Below are positions 1 through 10,122 of a stretch of DNA of 64,000 nucleotides, one piece after another. The DNA lies in NCBI GenBank assembly GCA_010094045.1, contig ML986713.1, forward strand, positions 1-64,000. Reading direction: 5' to 3'. The notes under the pieces were generated by a model. It did no database searches and was not told the origin of the DNA. It saw only the letters and a program-made list of their open reading frames with translations. The position numbers were made by a program, and so were the translations under genes. This stretch comes from Lojkania enalia. Its lineage: Eukaryota > Ascomycota > Dothideomycetes > Pleosporales. The first letter of the stretch is position 1; each line of letters opens with the position of its first letter.

Positions 1-1209
1 CAGTCGATCAATCGATCAACCAACCCGACTACCCGCCTTACCTCTCAACACATTTCAATTCAATCCCAACACTCGCTATCCATCAAGCGACCAAACCCCC
101 ACCTCAGCCGCACAATTAAGTCAAACACTAAGTCCTCACATCAGCTCTATGTTTTCCTCACCTGAGTTAATGGGTTAGTAGGCGTAAACGGATGAGGCGG
201 TGCAGAGTGCTCAGATGTTTGAAACAGATGCTTAGTTCATACACCGTCCACGATGCGGGAGTTAGTGCGAGGTTGATTATATGCATGGTGCGACGAGACG
301 TTCGAATAGTGAACAAATGAGGAAGCGCAGACACGGCGAACTCACTACCTTCCAAGGCTTTCCGCGACCCATTCGTCCGCAGCAAATCCAACGCATCATC
401 CGACCGACTGCGTATGTAAACCTGCCTAATCTGCATGTTTCACCCGCATAAACATCTCCCCCGCTAGATTGTCAGTGCTCTCTGCGTAGCGCGCGAGAAG
501 GAATCCCGTAGCACGTGCTCCGTACTTGCACTGCCCTGCGCATGCGTTTTCCAGCGGTGTGTTTTGTCTTCTCTCCTGCCTTACCTATACACCACAATTC
601 TTACGATGTGGTTGGATGGTACATATGCAAGGCTGGCCGTACGTACAGTAGTAAGCTGTTGGTTTATGCGCGGGCAGAGGATGATACAGTGTTCCGTATC
701 GATAACGGAAGTATGGAGAAAGATCGTCGGTAGGGCGGCGGGGTGCCTAGACTCCGGACTTTCGTTTAGGGGCGAAGGATGGGATGTTGTGTTGGGTTGA
801 GACCGGTGGGAAGTGGGTGTGGTAAGCGGCTATGTCACAACGCACGTGCGGTGGTATACGACCTTTGGTGATAGTATTGTCTGGGTTTTGAGTTTGCGGT
901 GGGATGGCTCGGGTGTGGGATAGACGAAGCATTGATGTTCTATTATGTGATATTAGTTTGGGAAATAGGGTGTGCTTGAGGTTCGCCATGGATGAGTGAA
1001 ACGAAGTAGTTAATTAACCACAAGCAAAGACCACAAGTATCCTACACCAAAGCGCCTAAAGAATGAAAGTCGATGCCCCATTAACAGCCAATAATTACCA
1101 AAATTCTGCTCCCACAATCCAATTCCATTCCACAAACCAACCCACAGCACAAATCCTGTTCTGTCGTCCAGACTCTGGGTATTCTGCTAGTCCAAGGAAA
1201 TATCATCAA
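1..1209. other. No gene recognised
   Basis: Only short frames without recognisable domains, coding bias or plausible splice structure were seen on either strand. The first 170 bases are rich in CAA/CCA/TCA, which resembles a fungal 5' leader or promoter, but no convincing coding exon follows. No tRNA, repeat or mobile-element end was noticed. Confidence 0.4.
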
Positions 1210-1490
1210 TCAAGTACCCGGAACCGCCTCCTTCTCCCCTCGCAACAACCCACTAGCTTTCAACCTTTCAACCCTCTCCGCTTCCCGCCTCTGGCTCCGC
1301 TTGTTGCCAATTGTCCATACGACCCCGTATATGACCATGCAAACGAGCATGAAGCCTTTCCATAGTCAATCCTCATCTATTGCCTCGCAAGGGTAACGAG
1401 GAGGAAGAACATACCAAGAAACCCAAACAGCACACCAATCTCATGGCCTACAGAGGGAGGAGGCACATAGGTCTTCGAGTCCTCGGCCAT
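1210..1490 (-). CDS. Small single-pass membrane protein, 73 aa, two exons
   Basis: Two exons (1490-1415 and 1355-1210) flank a 59-nt intron that begins GTATGT and ends AAG. Joining them gives 73 codons and a stop in phase, starting MAEDSKTYVPPPSVG. A polar proline-containing N-terminus is followed by a hydrophobic segment at about residues 18-42 that crosses the splice junction, then a highly basic tail with an RRE-AERVERL-type amphipathic stretch. The shape suggests a type of small fungal membrane protein with its tail anchored near a charged surface; I have the impression that similar short proteins are common in Pezizomycotina, but I cannot name the family or function. The intron falls inside the membrane segment, so the gene is easy to miss. 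No neighbouring gene suggests a role. Confidence 0.6.
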
Positions 1491-2602
1491 TGTAATCCGT
1501 TTCCGAGATAATCAACGCGTATGCAGTTGCGAATCGTAGTTCAGCGTACAGTCGGCTCCGTTCAACCTCTAAGTATTGCAGTAATAGATATTGAGACGAG
1601 TAAACTTCTTGTGCGGTCTTGACTTAAGGCTTGTCAATCTTGGAGAGAGCTTGGAAGGACTCGGAGGGACTTGGTAGCGGGGAGCGCTTGCATCATTGTA
1701 TGAAAGACCTGCTGAGGGCGCCTGATGACGTCGATGGCCGTTGGGTTTGCTAACTTGGTGTGGTGGTGATCGACGGCTAAGCGATGAGAGTGGGCTTGGC
1801 GTGAATGTCAAAAACGTTGAAATGTGGGGGGGTTGTCTATCTTGGCAGTGTTGTAGTTCATGCTCAACGTTGAATGCTCATTTATTCTCTCTTTATATAT
1901 TGATATCCCTCGATGACCTGTGAAAATTCATCCACGGGCCGTTTGACGCTCTGTGTTCATTTGTCTACTTGCCTTGGCGTCCTCGGTTTTTTCTTTTGCG
2001 AAGTATATCGTGACATAAAGTGGATATATAGTATTGGCCCAGCCCAAGAAAGTATCCCTGATAAATAAGTCCAATGATAGACAACAAGATCTCGTACCAA
2101 GCAGTCTGAGATTAAGAGCTGATGTGCTTCGGATCGTCGTGTTCTAGCAGAGGACGAAAGGATCCTAGATTCTATAGTGAGGTTAATTCAGCAAGCTATG
2201 TCTCCACGGTATCTGAAACGACTCCTCGTACAAAAACAAATTACATACAGAGCTACTATTGATGACTGCTATTCTCTTCGACCGATTTCCTAACTAGTGA
2301 ACCTTGAATTATGCAAATTCAATCAACCTCATGGAGATGACCTGGCGATTTGCTCCTTATTAAATCCTCAGCTCCCCATGCAGAACGTCAAGAACGCAAA
2401 TTCGATTCCGCTACCATCGATTGCGAGCACTAGTCTCGCAAGGCCCTGCTGTCAATATATTCAAATATAAGACGTCTGGTCTATTGCTCCGTAACTCTCG
2501 TCTCAACGCTGATATATTTTCGCTTCTCCCTCCGCTCTTCAACAAGCTACGACGTCCTTTCTCCGCAAACCGGTGGACTGCGCTGTCCTTAAGTATTTGT
2601 CG
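1491..2602. other. Intergenic region between the small membrane protein gene and DIB1
   Basis: This stretch holds the upstream region of the minus-strand small membrane protein gene and the downstream region of DIB1. No supported coding exon was found. At 2550-2567 there is a short imperfect copy of part of the DIB1 last exon (see findings). Confidence 0.4.
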
Positions 2603-3253
2603 TCAATATCTGTATCTCGTGCTATAATCTTTTGGCGACACCACAAGACCACGTCCTTTCTTCGCACCCCGATAAATCGTCTCCAGGATATCAATAAGCT
2701 CTTGCTTATCCTCCAGGACCTGTACCACAATACAATTAGCGAATATCTCAAAAGCCGTAACTCTATACATGGAAACTTACCCTGCCAAGGTATCAGCGAA
2801 CAGTCTCATATTGCTATATAGGGGGACTTACCAGTTCAACTTATTGTTATTACCTGTTCCAAAATCACACATCATGTGCTTGTTCCGGAAGAAGAACATA
2901 ACTGTGCAGGGATCGTACAACTCGTACATGGCCTTGAAATCCGGGACCTTAAATATTATTAACGACTATTCTAGTACGAGGTTCGTGTTGAACTTACTTC
3001 ATCGAGATCGCACACATATAAGACAGCGAAACTCTTTACGCCTAGGATGAAGTTAGTAATTTGGGGGGACAGCACGGAGTGGAGGAAATAGATACGTACG
3101 GTCTGCGACTTTGTAGAGCACCTCGTCCATCTTCATACAGTCTGGGTCGGCATCGCGCCCGAATCTAATGACAACGAGGCGATCTTCCTCGCTCAAGATG
3201 GCCTGGTCTACGTGCCAGCCAGTGCGTAGGTGGGGAAGAACTACGGAGCCCAT
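2603..3253 (-). CDS. DIB1: Dib1/Dim1/TXNL4A, U5 snRNP 15-kDa protein
   Basis: The product is the thioredoxin-fold Dib1 protein of the U5 snRNP and the U4/U6.U5 tri-snRNP, which holds the pre-activation spliceosome. Exons are 3253-3100, 3041-2998, 2947-2832, a single base at 2781, and 2719-2603, giving 143 aa, the usual length. Diagnostic stretches are MGSVVLPHL-TGWHVDQAIL at the start, DEVLYKVADR, VPDFKAMYELYDP, FFFRNKHMM, GTGNNNKLNW and KGRGLVVSPKDYST at the end. Introns are 58, 50, 50 and 61 nt, all GT-AG. The order of the last two introns is the odd part: only by including one G between them does the conserved N-W-V-L-E-D-K junction read through. This is one of the most conserved proteins in eukaryotes, so the reconstruction is firm. 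Confidence 0.95.
2720..2831 (-). other. 1-nt exon or twin intron (stwintron) inside DIB1
   Basis: On the minus strand the conserved AAC-TG of Asn-Trp is followed by GTAAGT, a 50-nt intron with a CTGAT branch-like site and a CAG end (2831-2782), then a single G (2781), then another GTAAGT, a 61-nt intron with CTAAT and a TACAG end (2780-2720), then GTC-CTG-GAG for Val-Leu-Glu. The single G is needed to complete TGG (Trp). Skipping it shifts the frame. Removing the first intron rebuilds a donor (TGG|GTAAGT) for the second, so stepwise removal, as in spliceosomal twin introns, is the likely mechanism. Confidence 0.85.
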
Positions 3254-3992
3254 TACTGTGCTGTGTGGGGGGGATTTGTGGTTGCGGACTGGGTAGCTTA
3301 GAGGCCGGGAAATGCGGGGATTCTATTATTGCTATGTGAAAGAAGGAACTTCGGCGACGAAGAAGAAGAATCGTTATATAGCTTGGACACGCAATATTGA
3401 GGCAGGAACACTACAGAACGCTAGAGAAATTCTAGGCGGCAAGTGAGCATGTGCAATCCGCAATCAGGGTTTATCTGCGGCTAGAGGCTAGCACCGCCGC
3501 ATCGGGGTGGATTATCTAGAGTCCCGTGATCTAAACGGGGTTTAGTGTCTGCCTTCTACTCCCGACTTTCCTACCGTAGTCTAGGCACGTATCCCGAACC
3601 TCTACGCGGACCGTAGACCTGTTCTCTACAGTTCTGGGAGATGCGAATGCACCCTCTCAAGCCCATCATGGCCGATGTGACGCTCTATGATAATACCAGC
3701 ATCCACCTCCACAGTGACGCGCAACTTGAAGCTTCTCTAGAAATGAACCATACTGAACAACCTTAATACAGTTTGTTCTCAATATAAAATTCAACTACTC
3801 GCGCTAACCGTATTACCATACGACCGAATCACCAAATATAGAGAATGACCCTTCTGCTTAGTGCTTAACTCAAATATTTGCATTTCACTAGCATCACAGT
3901 AGCGGAAAACATCACAAATTACAAGCATCGGAACCACCCCAAGTCTCCGCAAACAGCATCTCTATTACCCAAACAACAGAATTGAGCAAAAG
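3254..3992. other. DIB1 upstream region, no gene
   Basis: This region lies upstream of DIB1. It contains a G-run just before the start codon and mixed-composition sequence with no coding exon that I can support. Confidence 0.4.
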
Positions 3993-4416
3993 ATGTCTCC
4001 CTCACTCCTCATCCCCGAACCAGCATACGCCAGCCCGACGAGTTACGAGTCGCAAAGGCACCACCACCCAGAGGTAAGCGGGCAGCAGAATCTTATTCTC
4101 GCTTCCCTGTCCACACTCGTCGCCCGTAGGGCAGAAACGTACCGACGAGCTCTAGCTTAATTGGAAGCGGATAACAAAGAGGAGAAAAATAAGCAAATCA
4201 TCAATATCAAATCTAAACCTAGTAGCTCCATTCGAGCCGAAACTCGGTAGAGCTATCAAGTCGAGACCGTCTCACTCCCTCGCCTATTTATCAGTCTCCA
4301 CTTCAATGCTATAAAGCATAGTAGGAAGATAAATACATGGAGAAGGAGCGAGCGGTATCCCCCAGAACCCACTTTGATAGACGTTGCGAGCATCCAAAGG
4401 CAATTTTCCCGGCCGT
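3993..4416 (+). pseudogene. Possible short or stop-interrupted coding sequence
   Basis: An ATG at 3993 opens a 55-codon frame ending in TAA at 4158-4160, too short to stand out but with coding-like composition. It starts MSPSLLIPEPAYASPTSYES and ends in an Arg/Ala-rich helix-like stretch. The same frame continues beyond that TAA with a Glu/Lys-rich helical run to a TAG near 4248, then stays open to a TAA near 4416. Both internal stops are one C-to-T change from glutamine codons, so an old coding exon damaged by C-to-T mutation is one reading; a real 55-aa protein, or chance, are the others. No family was recognised. Confidence 0.22.
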
Positions 4417-7064
4417 AAGAAAAAGAACCTCTAGATGCCCATAGTAAAGGGGACGATTTTTGCACACAGGACGCCAACCTGTTCCCTGCCTAATCGCTTT
4501 GAGAAACATGGGCTTCTTCATGGCCAAAGCCATGAGAGGCATACGGAAATGTGCAAACGCCTCACACCGACCAGACGCCGAGTGATGCATCATGAATGGT
4601 CGGTGAACGTCATAGAGTCCCGAGGAGATCACGCACTACGGCGATGTGCAACGAAGGCAACCGAAAGGGCAAAACTCTCAACCGGTATCATCTTCAAACC
4701 CAAAAGCCGAACATGGGCCAATAGGCGGACCCACGAAAAGCTCTTGAAGAGCGCACTGTAGGGGTGGGGTGCGTCGCGGTCAGTTTTCATGAGCTTCGTT
4801 GCAGCTGGATACTAAGGACGCCTCGCTCAGTTCCACATGCCGTCAAGCGAAAAGCATTTCATGTCGTCTGAATTGCGACAGCTATGATAATATAGCGCTA
4901 AACCCAGTAGGTTTCAACACAATAAGCCAACACAGGAGGTTGGCAGTTGTGCCCAGTAGTGCCTTGTCCACGGCAATCACACACGGCTCACCATGGGGCA
5001 ATTCTGTGGTCATCCACAGCTAACGACCCTATTCGCCATTGTGTGCGCGGACTCGGCTCCCACAGTCAAGACATATGATATGCCTCTGTGAGATGCAATG
5101 CTCCACCTCACCACGATCGAGCGATAGGGAGGGTTGCCAGATCCTTCAATGCGCAACGGCACGACCGCCGTGTTCTCGTTGCAAGGATATTTGTAGCTCA
5201 CCGCCAGTGTTCACAGCTGACGGGCCCCTTCTGGCAGCATGCATGAGCGGGACTATAGTAGTCAACCGCCCCTGGGCGTGGGTGCCAATGAGTAAAACAT
5301 GCCAAGGGTCTTGCGACCTGTCAGAATCGCTTGAAAGCGACTCAATATCTGTTGGCTTCTTCCTCCGAAATGGGATTCTAAGACTTCCCAGAAGCTCTTC
5401 GACTAGGCAAAGAGGTCTAGGCTCTTAAAGACTCCCGGTTCCGGTGTCGGGGGTTGCCCCCTACTGCAAAGGTCCACATATGCTCAAAATCTTTTGATTT
5501 TTAGAATATTTCTCGTTAGATTCTCCATTACAGTTCTCGTCGGGACCTCCGTTTGAGTTCCATTCAAGTTCTGTTGAAGTTCTCATTTGATTTCGTTTGA
5601 GTCGACTCGCTGGCCTGACGGGAACAAACTAAAAAAAAGCGGGGGTTTGAACCCTTTGAACACCGGAGATGTGTGGGTAGGCCCGAATTGATCATGGAGC
5701 CTCTCTGAACAGTGTACCGCATTTGATTGTCCTTCAGGATCTAGGTTGTCCGGCTCCGACATTTGCGATTCTTAGTAGAATCTCTTGTTGGGCTTACGCC
5801 AATTCTGTGCGGAGGAACCGCGACTTCGCAGGCTTAACACCTGATTTCTTCGGGATATGCTCCCTGGTTCATGACCTCGCCATTGTCTTAGGGCTTTGAT
5901 CCCTGATTCAAGGCTTGTCGACTTTTGTTCGGGATTTCTCCCACGTTCCGTACTGTTTGCCGAACGTTTGTCTTTCGGTCATCTCTCTCCGACGGGAGCG
6001 ACCCGTGTCTGCCTCGTACGCACTTGCGTTTGGAGGTGGAGGAGCGTCCTTTCTTGACATTGGGTGGCTTTGCACCATTTCATTTCTGAGGCCTTTCGCC
6101 CGACTCTGTGGGCTTTCGCCCAATCCGGGTAATTCCTTCATAGACATTCCCGTTCTCTATAAAGATCAGCCTCATCTTCTCGACGAGCGAAGATCCCGGC
6201 CTCCATTGCTGCAGGACTTATGCGTGAACCGGCACTACCCTTCTCCGGGCTCTGGCTCGTATTCAGGACGCCTTTGCGTCTCTCGTCCGCCTCAGCTCTG
6301 GCTTAGCCGTATTAGGTCACCAAGTCCCAACATTGAATGTCTGAGCACCGCTCGCCGATCCCCGAGTGCACAACGCCGGCCGAGCAGTCCCTGCTCCCCT
6401 CCGGACACCTTGTGTTTCTCGCGAGCCTCAGCGCGGTCTATCCTTGACAATGAGGGCAAGTGGTACCAAGGAGCCACCATTCATCCCAACCGGGGGCAAA
6501 CCCGAGAGATTTCGATGCCCAAGTATGCGAAGTCCTAGGCTTCATGTGCTGATGGCTGCTTTGAAAGCGCTTCGAAAGTCTGAAGGTTGCTCTAATCAAA
6601 GAGATGACTCAAGCGTGCGTCCTGAGAATATAGTTCATGATTGAGATTCAAGCATGTGCTTCGGATTCGTATGATGCAGATCGTACTGATGACTGATGTA
6701 TGCGTCGTAGAGACGGGAAATGGGGCCCACGTGCGAGATTGAGCTCGAATTCTGATCCGTTGATGTTGTCGACGTCGACGAAAAAAGTGTGGCCATGGAG
6801 TAAATAATGATGAAGAACATCTGAGATGAGTGACAAACAGTGGGAATGTTGTGGTGGGCGGTGAACTCGAGTGCTGAAGATGGTGGAGGAAAGAAGGTAG
6901 GCAGAAGTTGGAATTTAAAGTGGACGGGAGAAGGCTGGTCGCACTAACGCCTGTGTGCCACGTTAGGTTCTTGGCAAGTTTGTGCCCTGCGATCATCGTT
7001 ATTGACTGAGCACGTCGTGAATGAGCAAGGGATAAATGGAAGCTTGCCTTGCAGAAAAAGCGCC
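4417..7064. other. Gene-poor, unassigned stretch of moderate GC
   Basis: About 2.6 kb with several frames of 60-207 codons on both strands, including a 207-codon plus frame at 5915-6538, a 129-codon plus frame at 5039-5428 and a 107-codon minus frame at 4309-4632. None shows a domain I recognise, and the overlapping frames argue that most are chance. Some frames are broken mainly by stops one transition away from CAA, CAG or CGA, which would fit a decayed gene or repeat. No terminal repeats or target duplications were seen. Confidence 0.35.
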
Positions 7065-7796
7065 ATGGTAAGCCTAATTCCTGCATTTGATAAATAGTAT
7101 GTGACTGAATATTTTCATATGTAGCCCCCAAGGCGCCGTGCTTTAGCTACCAAAACCGGCCTTATAGCGAAACGCCCTTCTAGACTCGCAAAGGAACACG
7201 GCCTGACTGCAGACCAGGAAGCTGAGATTAGAGAGGCGTTTGGACTGTTTGCGATCCAGCATCCTGACCATGAAAACTCGAAAGAGGGCGTGCTAAGGCG
7301 GGACGATGTGAGGCGTTGCCTAATGTAATGCCCTCTGAGAAACATTAAGCAGGTTGAGAGACTAATTTTATATAGATCTTTGAATCTTGCACCTAATCGA
7401 TCACAAATCCCATCTATTTTGGACACGATAGATCCTCTTAGCTCTGGGTTCGTTCCCTTCGTCCCGTTCCTCTCATACGCTGCTATTGCCCTTCACTCGA
7501 AAGAAGAAGGTTCTGATGAAGATGATGACGATTATGAAGACCAGCAGCAAGAAAGTAATAAAGAAGAGGTTCGAGAGGCCTACAAGCTATTTACCCATGG
7601 AGGGCGAGGCCCAATTACGTTGGCGCATTTAAGAAGGGTGGCGAGGGAGTTGAGGGAAGATGTACCAGATGACATGTTGAAGAATATGATACTGGAGGCG
7701 AATGGGGGGGTGAAGGGGAGGGGTAAGGAGCTCGGAGAGGTTGGGTTAGAGGAATTTGAGAGCGTTATGAAGAGGGCAGGTTTAACATTCGGATGA
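7065..7796 (+). CDS. EF-hand superfamily (centrin/calmodulin-like) protein, 207 aa
   Basis: Three exons (7065-7067, 7125-7324, 7376-7796) give 207 aa; introns are 57 nt (GTAAGC...TAG) and 51 nt (GTAATG...TAG). The first exon is just the ATG. The protein begins with a basic MPPRRRALATKTG tail, then an EF-hand-like helix pair around EIREAFGLFA and DDVRRCLISLNLAPN, an acidic linker (EEGSDEDDDDYED), then a second EF-hand-like pair around EEVREAYKLF and LAHLRRVARELREDVPDDML, ending EEFESVMKRAGLTFG. The helix pattern and the E-x-x-F/L spacing are those of centrin/Cdc31-type proteins, but the calcium loops lack the usual D-x-D/N-x-D/S ligands, so calcium binding is doubtful. Centrins act at spindle pole bodies and in nuclear export and repair complexes; which of these applies here is unknown. 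Confidence 0.7.
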
Positions 7797-8111
7797 CAAG
7801 ACATAGTGGGTTATAGAAGTACGATTCATGGTATGTGTGGAAATATCAGCGAGGAGTTTGGCGTTATGAGCCATTTCACACTTGGTATCATTCTTGCTGT
7901 AGCAGGCGGGGCGGTATCCTTCAAAGGGCATAGACCCAATCATATTGTCTAGGAATACAAAATCGAAGTTATTGTAGAGCATATATCATCCTCCCTACTC
8001 TTTCCAGCGTCATGACTTTTCACTTGTATTTTCTTAATTCGTCCTCAACTAGTTCAATGTATACCGACTGCCCATAGCCGGCATCTACTTGGCGTCAATG
8101 CTTAGTTCTAA
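7797..8111. other. Intergenic, convergent gene ends
   Basis: Short AT-leaning spacer between the 3' ends of the EF-hand-like gene and the minus-strand secreted-protein gene. No feature was seen. Confidence 0.5.
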
Positions 8112-8926
8112 TCAATTTTCTATTCTTTTGCGATACTTACCACCAGGGGGGTTAATGAAGTAAAACCCATCACTGAAAGGGTTCTGCGGGTCCGGATTAA
8201 ACCATGTGCTCGCTCCCAAAGTCCAGATGTACCCGTCTACGGCGTCAAACTGAGTGTCTTGGGCATTTGAAAGCCTAGCCAAACCAAGGTACTTTTTGCC
8301 ATTAACTTCATTTACCGTCCAGTCGTCGACAAGTTGGCTCTTAGTATTGCCCTCTTTCGTGAGAATAAAGGCTGCTGTTGTACCCCCATTCACCTGAATG
8401 TCCGGGTCGCCTTGGGTATAGGCCAACTTAGCACCTGGAGTCTCATCTAGTGATAGCTGAGCAATAGTATAAGTTTTGTCACTCCGTCCGGGTTCCAACG
8501 TGAAGAGAAACGGTGGATGTTCGAGAATATCTTTTCGTAATTCCCAAGCACCGACCTAGAAGCCACATGATTAGGTCTGAAATAGTGAATATGAGGCAAA
8601 CGAACATCGACCGATGATCCATTCTGACGGAGTTCTACATTGAGTCCACGACCATATCCCGGACTTGGCGAGTCATATGTGCCATAGGAGCCACTTTGTG
8701 ATGTTTCCTTTCTTCAAGAACATTAGCGGACGTGTCTTCGGGTCAACATATGGACTGACAATCGAGACACTGCCTTGTAAACGGTTTTTAGCGGTTTTGA
8801 ATTTGCACCATGTGTTGGCTTTTGCTCTACATTTGCGCATTTGGGAATTTCTGCTGCGACGATTGGCGCCCCGAAAGACAGCGAAGTAGAGAGCAAGATA
8901 GACGCGGAGTATAGCGGGAGAAACAT
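8112..8926 (-). CDS. Predicted secreted protein of unknown family (introns partly uncertain)
   Basis: The last exon (8555-8112) is a clear 148-codon stretch running from VGAWELRKDI through a Thr/Gln-rich middle to GGKYRKRIEN. It is preceded by a 50-nt intron (8605-8556) and an exon around 8606-8700 containing SGSYGTYDSPSPGYG. Upstream, an ATG at 8926 opens a typical signal peptide (MFLPLYSASILLSTSLSFGA) in the same frame. Two stops near 8705-8715 lie between them, so an intron is needed there; its donor is unclear (candidates near 8780), while CTAAT...AG at about 8700-8720 offers a branch site and acceptor. A different frame through the same part reads well too. Expect about 230 aa with few cysteines, extracellular. 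The family is not recognised. A small secreted effector or cell-wall protein is possible. Confidence 0.5.
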
Positions 8927-10122
8927 GTTTGCTCTATCGATAGCGAAGGAAATAGGCGAAGATCGCCAGCATGATATGTATGAGCTTAAGAACCAAAAGA
9001 ACAGATCCGACGGGGCTGGATTGCTCGTTGAAACGTTGCTTCAAGCCAATTTCTATCAAGGGCCGTGCCGTATTATACGCTTCATGATGCGCGAGAGGAC
9101 AGTGCGGCGAAAGCTGCGTTCCTTCTGTTAGGGACGTACGCCGGTCTGTTAATAGTCTATTGTGCAAGCTTCTAACTTCACGAAGGGGACCAAGTGATAG
9201 AGTAAACGATAGTCTTTTTGTGGGGTTTCATTGTGGAGAGGGCCCAAAGAACTGATTTGTGCCGTAGTTGGTACCGACCGGTTGGCGACCACTCGGAGTT
9301 AATCCAGGATCTGCGAGCTGGGCGTATTAAGAGGACGTATTTCGAAACGTTCAATGACTAGGGAAAAGGTACAAGCAACGCAGATTGGTCATGGGATTGA
9401 AAATAAGCAGTTGGAAGGCATTGTGGAAGGCAGGTCGAGTTCCACGATGCACAGCCTGTTGAGGAAAGGGTGTCCATAGTGATACGCCGGAAATACCAAA
9501 CAAAGGATCAAGTCTCGCAAAATGAAAATGGTACCAATACTTCTGAAGTCGTACATGTCGCACCATGATGTCTTGTGCTTTACACTGCGCCTAGAGGCGG
9601 CGGCGGGAAAGGAAGACTAGCCACCCGTCTTACATAGCTTTGGACTATGATCTGAGGATGAAGTTTCTCATTCTCGTGTTTGCTCCCGCAGGCGCAATCG
9701 GCAATCTCTGCAAGCCTCAGCCAAGGGAATGGAGAGGGCAGAGGAGCGGGGATTGCGAAGTTTGGGGAGAGCCGGGAGTGTCCAGATCTATGTCTCCACC
9801 AATGATGCAGCTCTGCGGCGAATTCTGTGCTCAGCCGCGCCAAGCCTTAGGGATGGACTCAAAAAAAGAACACGACAACGCCAGAAGAGATACGCAACAA
9901 AGGGGCCGCCGGTTCTCGCGCACAACGCCGATTTTGAACAAAGTGACAGGTAGCCTCTCTTTCCGTGGGGGCTAACAGATGGTCCCGTGCGTCACTTGTT
10001 TTCCTAGCCCGCGTTCACTCCTCGCAGTAGCCCACCCCTTGATGCACCGCCTCGAGTCTGATCTAGTCCTTCTCAGCAGCCTGTAATTCGCACATGCGCC
10101 ACTAAAATCTCTCCACCCCCAT
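8927..10122. other. No gene recognised; upstream region of GDA1 and the secreted-protein gene
   Basis: Nothing could be identified. The minus strand at about 9229-9330 has a short Gly/Pro/Asn-rich frame ending in TGA after an acceptor-like CAG, which could be the tail of a small gene, but no matching upstream exons were found. GC rises toward 10.1 kb, as expected for the GDA1 promoter and leader. Confidence 0.35.

Noticed and set aside
5640..5665. GGGTTTGAACCC, similar to a tRNA B-box
   Set aside because: No A-box at the right distance and no cloverleaf could be drawn.
6592..7131. 179-codon minus frame overlapping the EF-hand gene promoter
   Set aside because: No domain; it overlaps the start of a well-supported plus-strand gene, and its Ser/His-rich composition looks like antisense bias.
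9229..9330. Short minus-strand tail (L-T-P-S-G-R-Q-P-V-G-T-N-Y-G) after a CAG acceptor
   Set aside because: It looks like a possible last exon, but no upstream exons or family could be found, so no gene is called.
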